Shown piece after piece: positions 43,319 through 47,726 of a DNA stretch of 47,726 nt (position 1 is its first letter; each line of letters starts with the position of its first letter). The notes under the pieces are model-generated. The model was not told the DNA's origin and searched no databases. It worked only from the letters and a program-made list of their open reading frames with translations. The translations under genes were made by a program, and so were the position numbers. The DNA comes from Prevotella sp. UBA5387 (lineage in GTDB: Bacteria > Bacteroidota > Bacteroidia > Bacteroidales > Bacteroidaceae), in the NCBI GenBank assembly GCA_002407775.1, contig DHOP01000059.1, forward strand, positions 1 through 47,726, written 5' to 3'.

Positions 43319-44860
43319 TTATCGTTCTGGATAAGGGGCGTTCTGATCTCCCTTAAGAGCCTTGTTAGATTCGAACTCGCGATAGTAGATAGGCCAATAT
43401 TTTGTTCCCTCATCACCAAAGCCTGTTACAGTAACGCCTGCCGTCTCTTGTCTTTGAGAGTAAATTGGATCCATGACTTCTATAAGCTTGCCAGTTCTCA
43501 TAAGATCGAACCAACGCTGTCCTTCGCCCCAGAATTCAATCTGGCGCTCTTTCAAGATTAAGTCTTCTATCTCATTTTGACTAGTGACATCAATTAGGTC
43601 TTTATGAGCATCGCGAAGATACCCTACACGTTGACGTAACTGGTTGATAATAGTCAAAGCATCCTCGGTTCTTCCCAGTTTGTTGAGTGCCTCCGCTCTT
43701 AGGTAGTAGACATTGGACAGACGCATGAATACCTGTTGAATCTCGCTATCGGTCGTATTCAATACTCCATAATAAGATTTGTATATCTGGTATTTGGAAT
43801 CATAGGCAGCATTTGGGTCTTTGACACTATACTTGATACATTTCTGTATGCCGGAAATATAATAGGATGCATAGCTTAATGGGACACGGCTTCCTTTATA
43901 GAATAGCGTTACCGTATCAACGGTGCACCAAAGACGAGCGTCTGCACCTTCACCAGAATATAACCTATTAATCAGTTCATTGAATATAGGCTGGGACATC
44001 TGATAGCCGTTGTTCGTGTTTGCGGCACCTAACAAACTTGGCCATCCGCCAGCTGCGCCATTATTGATATAAGCCCAAGACATTGCGAAGATGTCTTCTT
44101 TTGAGTTTGCTGGATTCTCAAATGCATTTTTCCATTCTGTTGCATCGGATGCCAAGGTGTAATTTTTATTATCCATGAAATAGTCTGATGCTACAAGTGC
44201 ATTCTCGTAATCGTTATACCACATATACACTTCGGTGCGTAGCTCGTACATTGCTGCAAGACTCAGATAGAACACACTACTTGTGTTGGAAATAGTGAAA
44301 TATTTGATGGCTTGGTCAATGTCAGATAGAATCTGAGCCTTTACTTCATCCAAAGAAGCTCTTGGGGTGCTGATAGACCCTAAACTTCCATCCCAAATAG
44401 AAGTTACAATAGGAAGTTTTCCCCATACTCTCGTGGCATAGAAATACATATAGGCACGCATTCCATAAGCCTGTCCCATATAGGGGGCATATTCTGATTC
44501 GAGAATATTAGGAATAGTAGGGTACTTGTCAATTCCCGTATTACATCTTGTGATGCATTGGAAAACAGCTTGCCAGTTGGACTCACCCATTGAAGGGGTG
44601 AGGGCATTCATGTAGACATTGTTGTTGATATAACCTGTTGTTTCAACATTATCACTACGACAATCGCCCCACATGGCTTGATTCTTTTCAAGTGCATTTT
44701 GAAAAGCATCATAGATACCAGCGTTCCAATTGCCCATTTCTGCTTTGTCCTTGAAGAAATTTTCAGGAGACAGATCTGAAAGTGGAGCGCGAGTTAAGAA
44801 GTCGTTGCAGCTGGTCAATGTGAAAATCAAGGCAACTGCGATATATAAGTATTTTTTCAT
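43319..44860 (-). CDS. SusD/RagB-family glycan-binding lipoprotein
   Basis: The 513-residue outer-membrane lipoprotein (signal MKKYLYIAVALIFTLTSC, Cys 18) forms the lid of the SusC transporter and binds the target glycan. The SusD signatures are NDFLTRAPLSDLSPENFFKD, the TPR-like helices (YGMRAYMYFYATRVWGKLPI), and YYLRAEALNKLGRTEDALTIINQLRQRVG followed by ERQIEFWGEGQRWFDLMRTGKL. It begins 12 bp after SusC. Confidence 0.95.
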   Translation of the reverse strand: MKKYLYIAVALIFTLTSCNDFLTRAPLSDLSPENFFKDKAEMGNWNAGIYDAFQNALEKNQAMWGDCRSDNVETTGYINNNVYMNALTPSMGESNWQAVFQCITRCNTGIDKYPTIPNILESEYAPYMGQAYGMRAYMYFYATRVWGKLPIVTSIWDGSLGSISTPRASLDEVKAQILSDIDQAIKYFTISNTSSVFYLSLAAMYELRTEVYMWYNDYENALVASDYFMDNKNYTLASDATEWKNAFENPANSKEDIFAMSWAYINNGAAGGWPSLLGAANTNNGYQMSQPIFNELINRLYSGEGADARLWCTVDTVTLFYKGSRVPLSYASYYISGIQKCIKYSVKDPNAAYDSKYQIYKSYYGVLNTTDSEIQQVFMRLSNVYYLRAEALNKLGRTEDALTIINQLRQRVGYLRDAHKDLIDVTSQNEIEDLILKERQIEFWGEGQRWFDLMRTGKLIEVMDPIYSQRQETAGVTVTGFGDEGTKYWPIYYREFESNKALKGDQNAPYPER

Positions 44861-44872
44861 TGTGTCGAAATT

Positions 44873-47726
44873 TTAAAATCCCACATTTAGTCCAAAGCCA
44901 AACTCACGGCTTCTTGGATAACTTGAATTATCCTTTCCTGGATTCAATACACTCATCTTTACCTCTGGATCAAATCCAGTGTAGTTCGTCCATGTCACAA
45001 GGTTCTTGCCATAGACATAAGCCTGAACGTTGCGCATAGGAGTACGTTTTAGCCACTTTTGTTCTACGTTGTAAGTGAAACGTAAATCTTGTAAGCGAAG
45101 GAAACTACCATCTTCAAGGAATTGATCACTCAATGACATGGAATTATTCAAGGTCTTACGCTGACGAGAGTCAAGTGCATACCATGATGTGATCTCTCCA
45201 GGATATTTCCATCCCTGCAGAATGTACTCTGGACTTTGCTTATGTGTGTTTCCGCCCCAAGAAGTATAGAAGCGCTTCACATCATTCCAGATCTTACCTC
45301 CCCAGCTAAGGTATAAGTTCACGCTTAATGAGAAGTTACCCCAGTTGACAGAGTTAGCCCATGATGCATACCATTGTGGGGTAGCTACACCAAGCTCAGT
45401 TTGGTCATTAGTGTTGATAATGTCATCAAGGTTTCCGGTTTCATCAGGCTTGTTATACCAAATTACATCACCGCCTCCGGCAACAACACCATTTACTTTC
45501 ATTTGGTTTACTGTTCCTGTATAATCTGTACCATTAGGCATCTGATACTTGATAAGTTTTGGCTGCCCATCAAGAGTAATAATTACATTGCCTTCAGCGT
45601 CACGTTCAAATACCGGAATCAGTTGAGTTTTGAAATCTTCCGACCAGGCATTGCTTGCATCGTATTGATAAACGCCAAGGTTTTTGTAGCCATACCATAT
45701 ACCAGCCTGTTTGCCCTTAGCTACTAACCATGCTCCGCTTGACACATAGTCTTCCCTTGCAAGATCAGTAATAGTATTCTTGTTCTTCCACCAATTGACG
45801 GTAGTCGACCATCTCCATCCCTTTGATGCAACAGGAACAGCTGATAGAGAAAGTTCAATACCTTGATTACGTATTGATGCGAGATTCACTCTCATCGTGC
45901 TGTAGCCGGTAGTGTAGGGAAGGTTATAATCAGACAGAAGGTCACTAGTGTTCTTTACATAGTAATCACCTACAAAAGAGATTCGTCCTCCCAAGAAACT
46001 CAAATCTATACCAATATCACTTTGCTTGGTTTGCTCCCATTTCAAGTTTGGATTTCCATATTTGCTGGATGGAACAACGCCGCCAACACCATTATAGAAG
46101 GCAGATCCAGAATTATATGTAGAAAAAGATTCATATCTACCAATACGGTCATTACCAGTTACGCCATAGCTTGCACGAAGTTTGGCGTCAGTCAGGAAAT
46201 TGTTGGCCCATGCCATGAAAGGTTCGTCAGAGAATCGCCATGCAGCTGACACTGATGGGAAGAATCCCCAACGATTGTTTTGTCCGAAACGAGATGAACC
46301 ATCATAGCGCCCCAAAGCAGTTATGGTGTAGCGGCTTTTCCAACTATATACTGCACGTCCGAAGAATCCAACCATGGACTCGTCCCAACCTGATGTATAC
46401 GTGTTCGCAGCATTAAGCATTGTCGCCATATTCATATAGTGGATGTTCTCTGACAGAAAGTATGAACCAGAAATGTTAAACATCAGTTGATTGGTAGATT
46501 CGACTGAAGAACCTAGCGTAGCGCTGATCGAGTGATCATGGAAAGACTTGTTAAAGCTTAGATATGCCTCTCCTGTATACTTTAGCTTTTCTTCCTTTCT
46601 ATCTGATCCTGTATTATGGCCGTTATCACTTCCTTCTAGATACTTTGAGGCAAAGTTGACATTACGCAATGATTGATAGTCAACAGCAACACTAGCATCT
46701 AAAGACAACCAATTCGTAAACTTCCAATTTAATCCTTGATAGAAATTACCGGTATAATAATAATTTTCATCAAGTCTTTGTGTCATTTCGGCAACTGGGT
46801 TACGACGTCCTCCTGAAGAATAGTACGGAATCAATTCACCGTCAGGGTACCATACGATCATATCCGGGTCACGGCGAAGTGCATCTCGTATAGTACCAGT
46901 CTTCACGTCATTGCGCTTTTCATAACCCAAACGCACACGTGTAGTAAATGTGATACCCTTCCATGCTTGATAATCCACATTTACATTTGCGGTATAGCGA
47001 TCATCTTTCGATGCAATATAGATACCTGTCTGTCCGAGATAGTTCAGTGAAGCACGGTACTTAAATCCCTTGTTACCACCACTAATTTGCAAAGAAGCAT
47101 CGTCACGGTTACCAGTACGTAGCAACAGATCTTGATAATAATAGTCGGTGCTATATTGCAACCCCACGGAGTCGGTACGATTTGAGAATTTCTCCAAAGT
47201 TTTTGAGGCAGTACCCAACTCCGATGCTGCCATACTCAATCGGCTTTCAAAAGCATTGACCTGAGGCAACTTGCGAGCTGCAGTATAGAAAGAGTGCTGA
47301 TAGCGTGCACTAACACTTGGCTTACCTTCTTCTCCGGATTTGGTAGTCACCAAGATTACACCATTGGCTGCTCGTGCACCATATATTGCAGATGTGGCAG
47401 CGTCTTTCAACACCTCGACGCTCTTGATGTCGTTTGGTGAAATATTGTCAATATTGTCTACAGGCACACCATCTACGATATAAAGAGGCGCGACACCATC
47501 ATCGCCGAAGGTAGAAGCGCCGCGAATAGAAACGAAAGAAGATGAGCCAGGGGCACCAGAGTTAGATACAATTTGCATACCAGGGGCAGCACCTTGAAGC
47601 GCATCCAACAAATTTGCTGCGCCTTTCTCTTCAATTTTCTTTCCGTCGATAGTGGTCATGGCACCAGCAATGTGTTTTTTATTCATCGTGCCATAACCTA
47701 CAACAACGACTTCGTCAAGTCCCTTG
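44873..47726 (-). CDS. SusC/RagA TonB-dependent transporter, 5' end outside window
   Basis: This outer-membrane transporter works with SusD to import oligosaccharides with TonB energy. The visible part begins with the typical KGLDEVVVVGYGT box just before the plug, so the start codon, signal peptide and regulatory-like domain lie beyond base 47726. An internal Met at 47686 is not the start. The plug (GKKIEEKGAANLLDALQGAAPGM, IRGASTFGDDGVAPLYIVDG, DIKSVEVLKDAATSAIYGARAANGVILVTTKSG in segments) precedes a barrel of about 820 residues ending REFGFGLNVGF. It is the first visible gene of the SusC-SusD-lipoprotein-plug-lyase operon. Confidence 0.95.
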   Translation of the reverse strand, partial: KGLDEVVVVGYGTMNKKHIAGAMTTIDGKKIEEKGAANLLDALQGAAPGMQIVSNSGAPGSSSFVSIRGASTFGDDGVAPLYIVDGVPVDNIDNISPNDIKSVEVLKDAATSAIYGARAANGVILVTTKSGEEGKPSVSARYQHSFYTAARKLPQVNAFESRLSMAASELGTASKTLEKFSNRTDSVGLQYSTDYYYQDLLLRTGNRDDASLQISGGNKGFKYRASLNYLGQTGIYIASKDDRYTANVNVDYQAWKGITFTTRVRLGYEKRNDVKTGTIRDALRRDPDMIVWYPDGELIPYYSSGGRRNPVAEMTQRLDENYYYTGNFYQGLNWKFTNWLSLDASVAVDYQSLRNVNFASKYLEGSDNGHNTGSDRKEEKLKYTGEAYLSFNKSFHDHSISATLGSSVESTNQLMFNISGSYFLSENIHYMNMATMLNAANTYTSGWDESMVGFFGRAVYSWKSRYTITALGRYDGSSRFGQNNRWGFFPSVSAAWRFSDEPFMAWANNFLTDAKLRASYGVTGNDRIGRYESFSTYNSGSAFYNGVGGVVPSSKYGNPNLKWEQTKQSDIGIDLSFLGGRISFVGDYYVKNTSDLLSDYNLPYTTGYSTMRVNLASIRNQGIELSLSAVPVASKGWRWSTTVNWWKNKNTITDLAREDYVSSGAWLVAKGKQAGIWYGYKNLGVYQYDASNAWSEDFKTQLIPVFERDAEGNVIITLDGQPKLIKYQMPNGTDYTGTVNQMKVNGVVAGGGDVIWYNKPDETGNLDDIINTNDQTELGVATPQWYASWANSVNWGNFSLSVNLYLSWGGKIWNDVKRFYTSWGGNTHKQSPEYILQGWKYPGEITSWYALDSRQRKTLNNSMSLSDQFLEDGSFLRLQDLRFTYNVEQKWLKRTPMRNVQAYVYGKNLVTWTNYTGFDPEVKMSVLNPGKDNSSYPRSREFGFGLNVGF

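Overview
The window looks like a chromosomal segment of a Bacteroidetes bacterium, most probably Prevotellaceae (Prevotella/Segatella-like). The evidence is SusC/SusD pairs, a hybrid two-component system, many Sec-exported glycosidases, TAnnTTTG-type promoter boxes and few Shine-Dalgarno sites. This is read from motifs by eye; no database search was possible.

Layout. 1-5.6 kb is housekeeping: a YqiA-like esterase fused to a degenerate HAD domain, mutY, a Fur-family regulator, thyX and an RluA-type pseudouridine synthase. 5.6-14.4 kb holds secreted enzymes and surface proteins: a GH78 rhamnosidase, a DUF1893 protein, a large secreted protein of unknown function and an outer-membrane beta-barrel protein. 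14.6-15.5 kb is a winged-helix regulator/membrane protein pair behind a palindromic operator candidate. 16-22.5 kb contains a DUF559-RNase H fusion, argS, a YitT-family membrane protein, an alpha/beta hydrolase, trpS and tRNA-Arg(CCU). 22.6-47.7 kb is a polysaccharide utilisation locus (PUL): two GH29 fucosidases, a PL8-type lyase, a GH95 fucosidase, a beta-helix protein, an HTCS sensor-regulator, a jelly-roll lipoprotein (candidate lyase), an MG2/plug-like protein, a plug-only protein, two surface lipoproteins (one fasciclin-like), SusD, and a SusC cut by the window end.

How the PUL should work: SusC/SusD and the lipoproteins bind and import fragments, the lyase-like proteins cut a uronic-acid-containing backbone, GH29/GH95 (and perhaps GH78 from the first cluster) remove fucose or rhamnose, and the HTCS senses an oligosaccharide and induces the operons. 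No sulfatase is visible, so a non-sulfated, fucose- and uronate-containing glycan is the simplest guess.

The most unusual signal is a dispersed, hairpin-rich repeat with the core CAGCCTCTCCCC...CCCTCCCC. Two inverted copies bracket a DUF559 (Vsr/PD-(D/E)XK-like) endonuclease ORF, which is fused through one repeat arm to an intact RNase H. Short two-armed derivatives without the nuclease lie in an intergenic region and in frame inside the pseudouridine synthase gene, and a 17-base fragment lies in thyX. This resembles the RAYT/REPIN arrangement but with an endonuclease in place of a transposase. Separately, two intergenic sites carry four-unit arrays of a 19-bp near-palindrome at an exact 22-bp period.
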